A DNA stretch of 64,000 nt, taken from an uncultured Clostridia bacterium (lineage in GTDB: Bacteria > Bacillota > Clostridia > Monoglobales > Monoglobaceae). The DNA lies in contig CAKSIW010000001.1 in NCBI GenBank assembly GCA_934463175.1, forward strand, positions 44,263 through 108,262. The letters run 5' to 3'. Shown here piece after piece: positions 8,356 to 17,040 of this stretch. Both the position numbers and the translations under genes were made by a program. The notes beneath the pieces are model-generated. The model saw nothing but the letters and a program-made list of their open reading frames with translations. It was not told the DNA's origin and made no database searches. Numbering within the stretch: position 1 is the first letter of the stretch; each line of letters opens with the position of its first letter.

Positions 8356-9219
8356 ATGTTGGTTTCAGTTACGGAAATGCTTAAAAAAGCAAAGGAAGGA
8401 AAATATGCGGTCGGTCAGTTCAACATAAACAATCTTGAATGGACAAAAGCCATTCTCATGACCGCAGAGGAATGCAAATCTCCTGTTATTCTCGGCGTGT
8501 CCGAGGGCGCGGGAAAATATATGACGGGCTATAAAACCGTTGTCGGAATGGTGAAGGGTATGCTGGAGGAACTCGGCACAACCGTTCCTGTTGCGGTTCA
8601 TCTTGACCACGGCAGCTATGAAGGTGCTCTCCGTGCGATGGAGGCAGGCTTCTCGTCAATCATGTTTGACGGCTCTCACTATCCGATTGACGAAAACATC
8701 GAAAAGACAAAGGAGCTTGTGAGACTTGCAGGCGAGAAGGGTATCTCGGTTGAGGCTGAGGTCGGTTCAATCGGCGGTGAAGAGGACGGCGTTGTCGGCG
8801 CAGGCGAGGTTGCAGACCCCGATGAGTGCAAGAGAATCGCAGACCTTGGAATTGACATTCTTGCAGCAGGAATCGGCAACATTCACGGCAAATATCCCTC
8901 AAACTGGAAGGGTCTTAACTTTGACGTTCTTGCAAAGATAAGCGAAATCACCTCTCCAATGCCCCTCGTTCTCCACGGCGGAACAGGCATTCCCGAGGAC
9001 ATGATTAAAAAAGCAATTTCTCTCGGCGTCAGCAAAATCAATGTTAACACGGAGTGTCAGCTTTCATTTGCCGCTGCAACAAGAAAATATATTGAAGCAG
9101 GCAAAGACCTTGAAGGCAAAGGCTATGACCCGAGAAAGCTTCTTGCTCCCGGCTTTGAAGCAATTAAGGCTACCGTTAAGGAAAAAATGGAGCTTTTCGG
9201 TTCGGTCGGCAAGGCATAA
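8356..9219 (+). CDS. fba: Class II fructose-1,6-bisphosphate aldolase
   Basis: 287 residues, typical of the short class IIA/B aldolases of Firmicutes. It cleaves fructose-1,6-bisphosphate to DHAP and glyceraldehyde-3-phosphate in glycolysis and runs in reverse in gluconeogenesis. Visible signature elements are GQFNINNLEW near the N-terminus, the zinc and catalytic site VHLDHG (His82, Asp84, His85), the zinc-ligand segment GNIHGKYP, LVLHGGTGIP and the phosphate-binding KINVNTE. AGGAGGATAA precedes the ATG. A good promoter lies upstream and a terminator hairpin downstream, so it is monocistronic. Confidence 0.97.
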   Translation: MLVSVTEMLKKAKEGKYAVGQFNINNLEWTKAILMTAEECKSPVILGVSEGAGKYMTGYKTVVGMVKGMLEELGTTVPVAVHLDHGSYEGALRAMEAGFSSIMFDGSHYPIDENIEKTKELVRLAGEKGISVEAEVGSIGGEEDGVVGAGEVADPDECKRIADLGIDILAAGIGNIHGKYPSNWKGLNFDVLAKISEITSPMPLVLHGGTGIPEDMIKKAISLGVSKINVNTECQLSFAAATRKYIEAGKDLEGKGYDPRKLLAPGFEAIKATVKEKMELFGSVGKA

Positions 9220-9270
9220 ATCGTTTTGCTCGGCAAGACGTAAAAACGAATTAAAAACTTCAGGAATGAT

Positions 9271-9306
9271 AAACACCGCTAAAGCATTTGACTTTCGCGG
9301 TGTTTT
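9271..9306 (+). terminator. Terminator of fba, at the edge of a repeat array
   Basis: ACACCGC (from 9272) pairs with GCGGTGT (9297-9303), with an inner AAAG/CTTT stem, followed by six T. The right arm is also the start of the first ~33-bp repeat unit of the following array. Confidence 0.8.
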
Positions 9307-9601
9307 TTGTTATTGTGGGTTTGGCTTTCACAATGCTTTATGTCGTTGTGGGTTTGGCTTCCGCAGTGTTGTCTGTCATTGTGTGTTTGGCTTCCACAGC
9401 GTTGTCTGTCATTGTGTGTTTAACTTTCACAGTGTTGTCTGTTATTGTGCGTTTAACTTTCACAGTGTTGTCTGTTATTGTGCGTTTAACTTTCGCGGTG
9501 CTTTCCGTCATTGTGTGTTTAACTCTCACAGCGTTGTCTGTTGTTTTGCATTTCTTGTCCGCCGCGGAAATTATCAGCAGCTTTTAACGGATAGTTTCCG
9601 C
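9293..9601. repeat. ~33-bp tandem repeat array plus hairpin (dispersed element, copy 1)
   Basis: The 470 bases between fba and the yitT gene hold about eight imperfect ~33-bp units (9293 to about 9556). Each runs roughly TTTCACAGTGTTGTCTGT, then YATTGTGNGTTTRRC. Two central units are identical; the outer ones have diverged. After the array comes a conserved stretch (9546-9575) and an inverted repeat, GCGGAAATTAT (9564-9574) with ATAGTTTCCGC (9591-9601). A related structure sits at 38.8-38.96 kb. Because the unit is a multiple of three, several frames stay open across it, but these frames lack start signals and I treat the array as non-coding. Confidence 0.85.
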
Positions 9602-9689
9602 ACAGTCAAATTACCGGTTAACCAAGCAGTGCCAAGCAAACCGAAAAGCTGAACGACTGCAAAAATATTCACCGTCAGACAATGCGCGT

Positions 9690-10583
9690 TCAGGAAACCC
9701 CTCTGAACCCTCTGCCGATGATTTCACTTGTTGTCGTGATGATAATAAACGATTTCGGGTCAATTTTTTTGATAAACATTCTCAGTCTGAACGCCTCGGA
9801 TCGTTTGCAGACAGTGTATATTATTGTTTTATCATTATTTGTATAGCTGCCCTTGGCAGCAAAAAAGGTTGCCCCGTGATGAAGGTTGTTTATTATGTAA
9901 TCATTAACCTCATCGGGTTTTGCTGTAATCACCACAAAATATTTGCAGCTGTTGATGTTCTCTATGATTGAATCAACCAGAAACGCTTTGGCAAAAAGCC
10001 CGAGCATTGAAAACAGCCCTGCTTTTATATCAAACAGCAGGAAAGACATTGCGGCAATGATGAAATCTGTTATCAAAAGTGCCTGTCCCACATTCACATG
10101 CGAATACTTTTTCAGTATTAAGGCAACAATGTCCGTTCCTCCCGATGACGCATAATTATTGAATATCACCGCCGCACCGAGTGAGGTCAGCATCATTGCA
10201 TAAATCAGTTCAAGCAAAGGCTGATCCGTCATCGGTGCACTGAGCGGAAACAGCTGTTCGAGAATCAGCGTCACAAGCGAAAACATCAGACTGCAATACA
10301 CCGTGCGAACGGTGTTGTCACCGCCGAGGAAAATGAAACCGACAATCAAAAGAACGCAGTTTATAATCATAATCCACATTGACGGAGTGAAAATCGGCGC
10401 AAGCTTGCCGAGAAGCGTTCCGATACCGCTGACACCGCCCGTTGCAAAGCCGTTAGGGATTTTAAAAAAATATACTCCTGCGCCCATTGAAACAGCTCCG
10501 GCCGTGATCAGGACATACTCACGCAGGACGGCGGCAGCATTGCCCTTCAGTGCCGCCGTCCCCTGTTCAGGTGTGCTATTCAC
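9690..10583 (-). CDS. YitT family membrane protein (DUF161 + DUF2179)
   Basis: A 297-residue protein with about five or six membrane segments in the first ~200 residues (for example LITAGAVSMGAGVYFF, MIINCVLLIVGFIFLGG, AVIFNNYASSGGTDIVALIL) and a C-terminal soluble DUF2179 domain containing KYFVVITAKPDEVNDYIIN and GATFFAAKGSYTNNDKTIIYTV. The family is common in Firmicutes and its transport role is unproven. The start is GTG with an AGGTGAT ribosome site. It overlaps the end of the GH94 gene by eight bases, so it is translationally coupled and is the last gene of locus A. Whether it handles a product of the pathway is unknown. Confidence 0.88.
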   Translation of the reverse strand: MNSTPEQGTAALKGNAAAVLREYVLITAGAVSMGAGVYFFKIPNGFATGGVSGIGTLLGKLAPIFTPSMWIMIINCVLLIVGFIFLGGDNTVRTVYCSLMFSLVTLILEQLFPLSAPMTDQPLLELIYAMMLTSLGAAVIFNNYASSGGTDIVALILKKYSHVNVGQALLITDFIIAAMSFLLFDIKAGLFSMLGLFAKAFLVDSIIENINSCKYFVVITAKPDEVNDYIINNLHHGATFFAAKGSYTNNDKTIIYTVCKRSEAFRLRMFIKKIDPKSFIIITTTSEIIGRGFRGVS

Positions 10584-12843
10584 CTGTTATCACCTCAATA
10601 TTATAGTTTTTTCCGGCGCAAAACGGCAGAATTGTTCCGCTGATTTCCTTGCCGTCCGCAAATATGTGCTTCACTTTTGTACCGCTGTTTTTATATTTTA
10701 TCGTGTAAACCGCGCCTCTGAACTTTTTCGTAATCTCAGCTTCTCTCCATGACGGCGGAAGACACGGGTCAATTCTGAGTCCGTCCATCTCGGGCATAAG
10801 CCCATATACATAGTTCACCAACGCCTTCTGAAACCACTGTCCCGCAGCCGTTCTCCAGCTTTGTCCCGCTGTTCCGTAGCGATATCCCGTTTGTTTCCCG
10901 AAATATGAATTGCACATGATATACGGTTCTGCCCTGCCGTCAACCACCTTATTCCTGAACGGCAGAATCGTCTCAATGTCTTTCTCAACCCTGTCCGCCC
11001 TTTTAAGCATTGCGTCCGCAGCAATTTTCCACGCAACAGTGTGCAGATATACCCCTCCGTTTTCGTGTATTCCCGGATATTTTATCGTCATATATCCTAT
11101 CCCCGAATCATATTTGGTATATGCAGGCTCACATATTCGGGTTCCGAGCGGATCATTCAGATACTTTTCTGCCGCGTCCATTGCGGCATTTTTCCGTTCC
11201 TCGGATGATATGCCCGACAGCACTGCCCACAGCTGGGGAATCAGGTATATCTTCCCTTCTTTGTTTGTATGTGAGCCAATCTTCCTGTCATCATCGTTGT
11301 ATGCATCAAGATAGTATTCGCCGTCCCAGCCGAACGCTTCGATTAAAGCATTCATTTCCGCACCTCTGCGTTCCGCCTCAGCCGCCTCATCATCTCTGCC
11401 GCAAATCCGTGCAATCTCCGCAAACATCTTATCCGCACGCAGCCACGCAAGACTCAGCCACACGCTGACGCCCTTTCCTTCAAGTCCCGCACTGTTCATG
11501 CAGTCGTTCCAGTCGCCGCCCCATATTTTTATCAGCCCGTGCAGACCGCGGAAGCCATACAGAAAATCAACAGAACGTTTCATATGTTCATATATCGTCC
11601 CTTGCGTGCCGTCGTTGAACTTCACCTGCCGTTCAAGAATGCTTGTATCTCCAAGCTCCTTCAGAATCGACGAAACGGCATATGTTATTCCGACCGTGTT
11701 GTCCGAAAAGCTGTTGTCATTTATTTTTCCGTTGAGAATGCTTCTCGGAGCATACCCGTTTGAATACTGATATTCCAAAATCCGCTCAAGCCGTTCGAGC
11801 GCAAGTTTCGGGTTAACACACGCAAGGCAGTCAATGTCACTCAGAATATCACGGTATCCGTCTGAACGCACCCTCGCCCAATTTGACCCCATGACGCTTT
11901 GGTGCTTGAGCCACGGGAACATTTCATTCAGTTTTTCATCAGGAGTGATTATGCTGACCCCCTCTGCCTGCTCTCTGAAGCTTTTTCTCACTTCGGCAAG
12001 ACATTTCCCGCATTTTTCCGCCGTATCAAATCTGCTTCTCACCTCCGCAATATGCTCCGCCGAAAACGCAACGCCGCACATGAATATAACCGTTTTGTTT
12101 TCGCCCGGCTTTAAAGTCAGGTTTTTCTGAAGTGCCGCCGCAAGCTTTTCACCCGTACCGTCCGTGTTTGTGCACCCTCCGCGTCTTTGCGCCTTGGGAT
12201 ATGCCAATGAACCGTATGGACCTATAAATGCGTTTTCTGTCGCGTCATAGCCGTCAGCCTCGCAATTCATCACTGTGTATACAAAATGTTTCTTATATTT
12301 CTCGCCTTCAAAATTCTTGTTTCCCTTGCAGATTATTCCGCAAAGCTCTTTGTCATAATATGCATGGCTTGTGTTATATCCCTGCGGTGTGTATGCTCCG
12401 TCACAATTATGTCCGTTGTAGGAAAAAAGACTGAGCTTCATATCCCTGTCACCCGTATTTTTCAGCTGCACGACCCATATTTCGCAAGTCTCTCCGTCAG
12501 GAACAAAAAAGCAAACCTCACTTTCGATACCGTTCTTTTTTGTCCTTATTTTTGTATACCCGTGTCCGTGTATACAGGAATATCCGTCAAGCTGTTCTTC
12601 AACAGGAAGTCCCGTAATTCCCCAGTGTTCTCCGCTGCTTTCAAGATACATCATTCGGGATGAAAGGCTGAATATTCTGTTTGCAAGCCTGTCCTCGACA
12701 AACGCCTGTCCTGCCCCTGTCTGTGAAACAAAGGTGATGTATCTGTCGTTCCAAAGATAGTTATACCAATTTCTCGGAATATCTCTTTCTGTGATTTCAA
12801 ACTCATTTGCACCTCTGATAAAATCTCCGTATTGTCTGCTCAT
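10576..12843 (-). CDS. GH94-type glycoside phosphorylase
   Basis: 755 residues without a signal peptide. The N-terminus (YGDFIRGANEFEI...WYNYLWNDRYI...GAGQAF) and the (alpha/alpha)6 barrel match the GH94 cellobiose/chitobiose phosphorylase family. The general-acid motif is GGDWND with Asp447; SDGYRDILSDI and the C-terminal RIDPCLPPSW are family landmarks. GH94 enzymes cleave beta-glucosidic bonds with phosphate and release a sugar-1-phosphate, saving ATP after import. The typical GGDWNDGMN reads GGDWNDCMN here. GGGAGGG precedes the ATG. The gene follows the DUF2264 gene closely and overlaps yitT. The disaccharide substrate cannot be told. Confidence 0.85.
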   Translation of the reverse strand: MSRQYGDFIRGANEFEITERDIPRNWYNYLWNDRYITFVSQTGAGQAFVEDRLANRIFSLSSRMMYLESSGEHWGITGLPVEEQLDGYSCIHGHGYTKIRTKKNGIESEVCFFVPDGETCEIWVVQLKNTGDRDMKLSLFSYNGHNCDGAYTPQGYNTSHAYYDKELCGIICKGNKNFEGEKYKKHFVYTVMNCEADGYDATENAFIGPYGSLAYPKAQRRGGCTNTDGTGEKLAAALQKNLTLKPGENKTVIFMCGVAFSAEHIAEVRSRFDTAEKCGKCLAEVRKSFREQAEGVSIITPDEKLNEMFPWLKHQSVMGSNWARVRSDGYRDILSDIDCLACVNPKLALERLERILEYQYSNGYAPRSILNGKINDNSFSDNTVGITYAVSSILKELGDTSILERQVKFNDGTQGTIYEHMKRSVDFLYGFRGLHGLIKIWGGDWNDCMNSAGLEGKGVSVWLSLAWLRADKMFAEIARICGRDDEAAEAERRGAEMNALIEAFGWDGEYYLDAYNDDDRKIGSHTNKEGKIYLIPQLWAVLSGISSEERKNAAMDAAEKYLNDPLGTRICEPAYTKYDSGIGYMTIKYPGIHENGGVYLHTVAWKIAADAMLKRADRVEKDIETILPFRNKVVDGRAEPYIMCNSYFGKQTGYRYGTAGQSWRTAAGQWFQKALVNYVYGLMPEMDGLRIDPCLPPSWREAEITKKFRGAVYTIKYKNSGTKVKHIFADGKEISGTILPFCAGKNYNIEVITGE

Positions 12844-12845
12844 TT

Positions 12846-14474
12846 TTAACCCTCCCGCGGATATTCAACAGTTGTTTCAATGTGATTCACTCCGCATTTA
12901 ATATCATATTTCACCGCTTTTATCTTTGCATTGCCGAAAACAAGATTTGTGTTCGGAACACAGTCAATGACCGTCTCTTCGCCGCCCGTGACCGTTCCCC
13001 CGTCACCGTTTGACGCAAAGGAACAGTCATATGCCGTGCATTCCTCATCTGAGGTCACTGTATGCCGTCTGACATGACCTGATTCTGTCGGTGTGAGCAG
13101 TGTTTCAACAACCACACCCCCGAACGGACTCCACCTTGACCAAATGCTGCCGTCATCGCGCACCTCCGCCGCAATGCATTTTCTGCGGACAAAGCACATT
13201 CCGTCCTTCACAAACACAAGCATACTGTCACTGCCGGCACCTTCAAGTTTTGCATAGGTTCTCGGAACACAGAACGCATATTTTGAGCTGTAGGCAAACT
13301 TTGAATATTTTTCGGCAACATGCATTGTGTTCCATTCAACCCACTGCCCCGATGTGAGCGCAACGGCATATCCGTTCATTCTCTGAATCACCGTTTTTGC
13401 ACTTTTAACCGTGTGAAGCGGCTCAAGCTCAGGCAAAGGACAGGGCTGTGCTTTAAAAAACTCGTGCTCATCATCGAGAGCAAGAATCAAAAATATCTTC
13501 AGTGCCCAGTATGGCGAACCGAACGCATTATATTCCTCCGACATATTCAGATTCGGATAAGCATAACCGATTGAAAGCACTCCGCCGTTGTCAAAAATCG
13601 GCTGTTTCAGCCAATATTCCATGTGGCGGACAATAATTCCTTTCATAACACCGAGCGAAAACGGCTCAATCCCCGCAAAAACGCAGGCACTCCAGAAGCA
13701 CGCCTGTGCGAACCGATATGTGAGCGAACGTCCGAACGCAATTGCCGAACCGTCCTCCGAAAACCAATATATGAAATCCTTTGCAAAAAGCATTGCCCGT
13801 TCCTTGAAAATGCGGCTGCGCGCGGGGTCGTCCTTTTCCATTACCTTTGCGTAAATCAGGGAATAAAAGTGTATCGCAAAACCGATGTAGTAATCCGTCT
13901 GCTCTGTGGCACCGTCGGAATACCACCCGTCTCCCTTGTAATACTTTTCAACACGCGACAACGCATTTTCAATTTTTCCGCGGTCATACCTTTCCCCCAC
14001 ATTCTTCAAGCCGAGATTGACCAGAACCGAAAAAAAGTTCCAGTTATTGTCGGGACACCCGACCTCATTCACGCGCCAAAGCCACCGCACAAAACGCTCC
14101 CTTTGCACGGTATTCAGCGGCTCCCACACCTTTTCGGGGGCAAGAATGAGCGCAAGTCCCAAGGGTGCAGCCTCAACAAGCCTCTGCTCATGCGGACCGA
14201 TTTCTCCCCAGTATTCTTCATGCTCGGGATTTGTTCCGTTTATAATTCCCTCGAGGTATATCCTGTCAAAGCCCTCAATGCTGCCTCCTCCGCCCCAAAG
14301 CGGAGCAAGTCCCCACAAGGGTCTTGCAAAAGCTTCAAGCAAAGCCACCTGTTCGCTGTATTTTGCGCTTGTGCTGCCGCATTTCACTCCTGCGCAGCCC
14401 TTTGTGCAGAAGCCTTTTAACGGCATAATAATATCCGACAGACAGTTTATGAAATCTTCTTTTGTGTTAAGCAT
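12846..14474 (-). CDS. DUF2264 protein, GH154-type hydrolase
   Basis: A 542-residue cytoplasmic protein (no signal peptide) matching DUF2264 along its length: RPLWGLAPLWGGGG near residue 53, PDNNWNFFSVLVNLGL, GWYSDGATEQTDYYIGFAIHFYSLIYA and FKERAMLFAKDFIYWFSEDGSAIAFGRSLTYRFAQ. The N-terminal part is an alpha/alpha barrel and the C-terminal third a beta domain. From memory, DUF2264 proteins now form family GH154, which includes a beta-glucuronidase; that assignment is recalled knowledge, not shown here. The ATG at 14474 overlaps the preceding esterase gene by eight bases. A uronidase would fit its neighbour, a glucuronoyl-esterase-like protein. Confidence 0.78.
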   Translation of the reverse strand: MLNTKEDFINCLSDIIMPLKGFCTKGCAGVKCGSTSAKYSEQVALLEAFARPLWGLAPLWGGGGSIEGFDRIYLEGIINGTNPEHEEYWGEIGPHEQRLVEAAPLGLALILAPEKVWEPLNTVQRERFVRWLWRVNEVGCPDNNWNFFSVLVNLGLKNVGERYDRGKIENALSRVEKYYKGDGWYSDGATEQTDYYIGFAIHFYSLIYAKVMEKDDPARSRIFKERAMLFAKDFIYWFSEDGSAIAFGRSLTYRFAQACFWSACVFAGIEPFSLGVMKGIIVRHMEYWLKQPIFDNGGVLSIGYAYPNLNMSEEYNAFGSPYWALKIFLILALDDEHEFFKAQPCPLPELEPLHTVKSAKTVIQRMNGYAVALTSGQWVEWNTMHVAEKYSKFAYSSKYAFCVPRTYAKLEGAGSDSMLVFVKDGMCFVRRKCIAAEVRDDGSIWSRWSPFGGVVVETLLTPTESGHVRRHTVTSDEECTAYDCSFASNGDGGTVTGGEETVIDCVPNTNLVFGNAKIKAVKYDIKCGVNHIETTVEYPREG

Positions 14475-15732
14475 TTTCTTCTTTCCTTTCTCTGACCGCT
14501 GCAAGAACGCCTGCCAGTGCGTCTCCCATCTGCTTATATCCCGAGCGGTTGGGGTGCACCCAATTTGTCTGATGAACATATGTTTTTTCGGAATATATGT
14601 TTGCATTGTATGTCCCTGAAGCATAACCTGCCTCCGGATCAATTGCGCCCAGCATTGAGCAGACATATATTCCCTCTCCGCTCCGTCCGTCAAATTCGTC
14701 AAGCAGCGCACGCGCGGCAAGCTTTATAATATATTCATACCGCTTCGCGCTTCCGCGGCAGCCGAGCTGCATTCCCCATGCAAACTGCTCCGAGCCTGTC
14801 ACGGGAAGATTCACAGCAACCGCACACGCGGGGCATACACTCCTGACCGCCGCAACAATTTTTTTCATGTTTTCTATGTATTCTCCGACCTCCCGTTCCG
14901 CATTCTCATACGCCGTCAGCTGAAATTCGTTGGCACCGAAAAGCAGCGAAACAACATCCGGAACAGGTATGCCGTATCTCCTGAGATATTTTTCAAAGCT
15001 GAACTCAAAGCACGGTTTTTCCTCTGCCGTCACATATTTTCCATTCTCAAACCTCAGCAGTCTTTCGCCGTCATAAACATACATTCCGTCTTTGATTTCT
15101 TCACTTGCAAAGCCCGTGTAGGTATATCCGTTTCTCGTTTCCTCTGCCGCAAGTCTGCCGCAGAAGGTCTTGTCGCCGAAATATTCTTCTGCCTCACAGC
15201 TTTTTGGAAAAAGGAACGGTGAGACTCCCTTGCCCGTATCGGTGCTGCTTTGCAGATACTCACCGCAGCACCAGCCGCCGCGTCCCTCATGAAAAACAGA
15301 CCGCTTCACCTGTCTTGTTCCTATTGTTCTTATGTTTTTCGCCTTTGCCGCAGCCTGTTCCACATATTCCTCCCCGAACGTCATGCTGTCGCCGATACAA
15401 AGCAGCTTCAGCTCCGCGCCTCTTTTCTTTTCGAGAAATCTGACCGTCGTTTTGCCCTGTGCAACGCATTTGCCGTAGGGCGCACAGACGGAAATTTTCA
15501 GTTCAAATTCATTTACGCCGTCGGGAAAACTGTCAATTCTCCAGCAATTCCCCAGATTTTTCCCGTAATCACATTCAACCAAAACATCATACTCTTCCGA
15601 ATATGGATATATTATATTCTTAAAGTAGACGGAATGCTCCTCTTTGTCTGTGCATATGTCACAGCTTTGCACATCTTTGAGAAAAAAAGTTGTTTCGGGC
15701 AGTAAAATCATAACCTTTTCCACAATTCTCAA
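14467..15732 (-). CDS. Two-domain SGNH/GDSL esterase
   Basis: 421 residues, probably cytoplasmic. The first ~100 residues form a beta-rich accessory domain; an SGNH hydrolase domain follows. The nucleophile is Ser116 in CIGDSMTFG, the oxyanion Asn lies in LLFGANEFQ, and the catalytic His is His393 in NWVHPNRSGY. Such enzymes remove acetyl or other acyl groups from sugars. An unusually long insertion (about residues 135-235) separates the first two blocks. The start is uncertain: TTG at 15732 overlaps the preceding stop as TTGA, GTG at 15723 has the best-spaced AAAGGGG, and ATG at 15711 is also possible. Confidence 0.8.
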   Translation of the reverse strand: MRIVEKVMILLPETTFFLKDVQSCDICTDKEEHSVYFKNIIYPYSEEYDVLVECDYGKNLGNCWRIDSFPDGVNEFELKISVCAPYGKCVAQGKTTVRFLEKKRGAELKLLCIGDSMTFGEEYVEQAAAKAKNIRTIGTRQVKRSVFHEGRGGWCCGEYLQSSTDTGKGVSPFLFPKSCEAEEYFGDKTFCGRLAAEETRNGYTYTGFASEEIKDGMYVYDGERLLRFENGKYVTAEEKPCFEFSFEKYLRRYGIPVPDVVSLLFGANEFQLTAYENAEREVGEYIENMKKIVAAVRSVCPACAVAVNLPVTGSEQFAWGMQLGCRGSAKRYEYIIKLAARALLDEFDGRSGEGIYVCSMLGAIDPEAGYASGTYNANIYSEKTYVHQTNWVHPNRSGYKQMGDALAGVLAAVRERKEENA

Positions 15733-16817
15733 CCCCTTTGATTTTTATGCTTTTTTATAAAGTCCATGTATATCCGCCAGTCACGCACACTCATAAAATG
15801 AGTTCCCGTTCGGCAGTAAAACCCGATTTTTCCGTCTGTCAGATTTGTGCATTCATTCGGCTTTGTGCCGTCCGTCAAAAACCCGTCCGCGCCGTGAAGC
15901 CGCCACACCTCATCTGCCGCCATGCATGTCAGATACTGATAGTCCGTATCCGCCCACGTGTCAAGTTCTGCCGTACCCACACATGCCGCACGCGGCGCAA
16001 TGAGTGCAAGCAAAAAATGCTGATCAAACGGCATTTCGCTCTCGCGGTTTGCATATTTTCCGAAATTTCCGCAAAACCAGAACGGAAAACGCTTTGTTAT
16101 GAAGGCAATGTCCTCGCCTCCCTTGCCCCGTGAAATCGCAGCACCGCAGCAGCCCGAATCATTTATGCACGAAAACGCAAATCTCTCGTCAAATGCCGCT
16201 GTCAGCATTGCCGTCTTTCCGAGCCTTGAATGACCCATAACCGCAACATTTTGTTTGTCGGCAAAATCAAGCGTCAGGATATAGTCCATGACGCGCTGTG
16301 CCATATATGACCACAAAACAAGCTTTCCGAAAGTTTGCGGCGTTCTGTCTCCGCTTTTGCAAAGCACCTCCGCAAGCCCGTCCCACTCTGCGGAATCAGA
16401 GCTGACGTCCTTGTAGCAAAAGCTTGCAACCCCGAATCCTTTTTCAATTATTTCTTCAACATAAAAATATTTGTCCGGAATGTCGGGTCTGAAATTCACA
16501 AAAACAATGAAAGGAATTTTTTCTGCGGCAAACTGCGGATAGAGCAGATTCACAGGTACACAGTGCCGTCTTCCGTCATTTTCAAATTCAAAGCTGAGCG
16601 TTTCATGCACGGTGTTTCCCGAAAACGCCCGTTCCTCCTTCTTTTCGCTTTTTATTTCCGGCTGAACTGTCTGCGGAAAATATCCGTATTCCTCACGCTG
16701 AAGCAGCTCCTTGATTTCTTCGCGGCGTGTCTTCCACTCCCCGCACGTCTGCACCGCACCGCCGCGGTCATTCAGAAAAAGCTTCGGCAAATCAAGATTT
16801 TCAAGCAGTTTTCTCAT
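15729..16817 (-). CDS. CE15-like (glucuronoyl-esterase-type) alpha/beta hydrolase
   Basis: 362 residues with an alpha/beta-hydrolase fold. The nucleophile elbow reads VMGHSRLGKTA (Ser197), the GxSRxGK form seen in CE15 glucuronoyl esterases and related acetylxylan esterases. INDSGCCGAAISRGKGGE and LIAPRAACVGTAELDTWAD follow in the family order, and the final His is His340 in GTHFM. CE15 enzymes cleave esters of 4-O-methyl-glucuronic acid. There is no signal peptide, so it would act on imported oligosaccharides, which is unusual for CE15 proper. GGAGAG precedes the ATG at 16817; upstream in-frame codons lack a ribosome site. The ~220 bases before it hold no gene that I can see. Confidence 0.78.
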   Translation of the reverse strand: MRKLLENLDLPKLFLNDRGGAVQTCGEWKTRREEIKELLQREEYGYFPQTVQPEIKSEKKEERAFSGNTVHETLSFEFENDGRRHCVPVNLLYPQFAAEKIPFIVFVNFRPDIPDKYFYVEEIIEKGFGVASFCYKDVSSDSAEWDGLAEVLCKSGDRTPQTFGKLVLWSYMAQRVMDYILTLDFADKQNVAVMGHSRLGKTAMLTAAFDERFAFSCINDSGCCGAAISRGKGGEDIAFITKRFPFWFCGNFGKYANRESEMPFDQHFLLALIAPRAACVGTAELDTWADTDYQYLTCMAADEVWRLHGADGFLTDGTKPNECTNLTDGKIGFYCRTGTHFMSVRDWRIYMDFIKKHKNQRG

Positions 16818-17040
16818 CACAATCTCTCCCTTTAAACAATTAATACGGCACGGAATCCAAACTCGCCGACCCTGCTGCCGGTTTGCAGGATTTTCCGTTG
16901 TATGCATCAAATATATGCAGCGTTTCTCACTGCTGCAGCAGTGTTAATGCCATGAAACAAACAGACGCTTTATCAGTTCTATGACAGAAAGCCATTCCGC
17001 CATGTCAGGGCAATGCTCCGGATAAAACGAAAATCCTTAT

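Noticed and set aside
9293..9556. Possible CRISPR array
   Set aside because: Units are contiguous with no unique spacers, and no cas genes are present.
9041..9652. Long plus-strand open frame across the ~33-bp repeats, and a minus-strand one with an 11-residue repeat
   Set aside because: Repeat length divisible by three keeps frames open by chance; no ribosome site, the plus frame starts inside fba, and the related array at 38.8 kb does not keep the same coding pattern.
13623..14420. 265-residue plus-strand open frame
   Set aside because: It lies wholly opposite the DUF2264 gene, which has strong family matches; it shows no domain or ribosome site.
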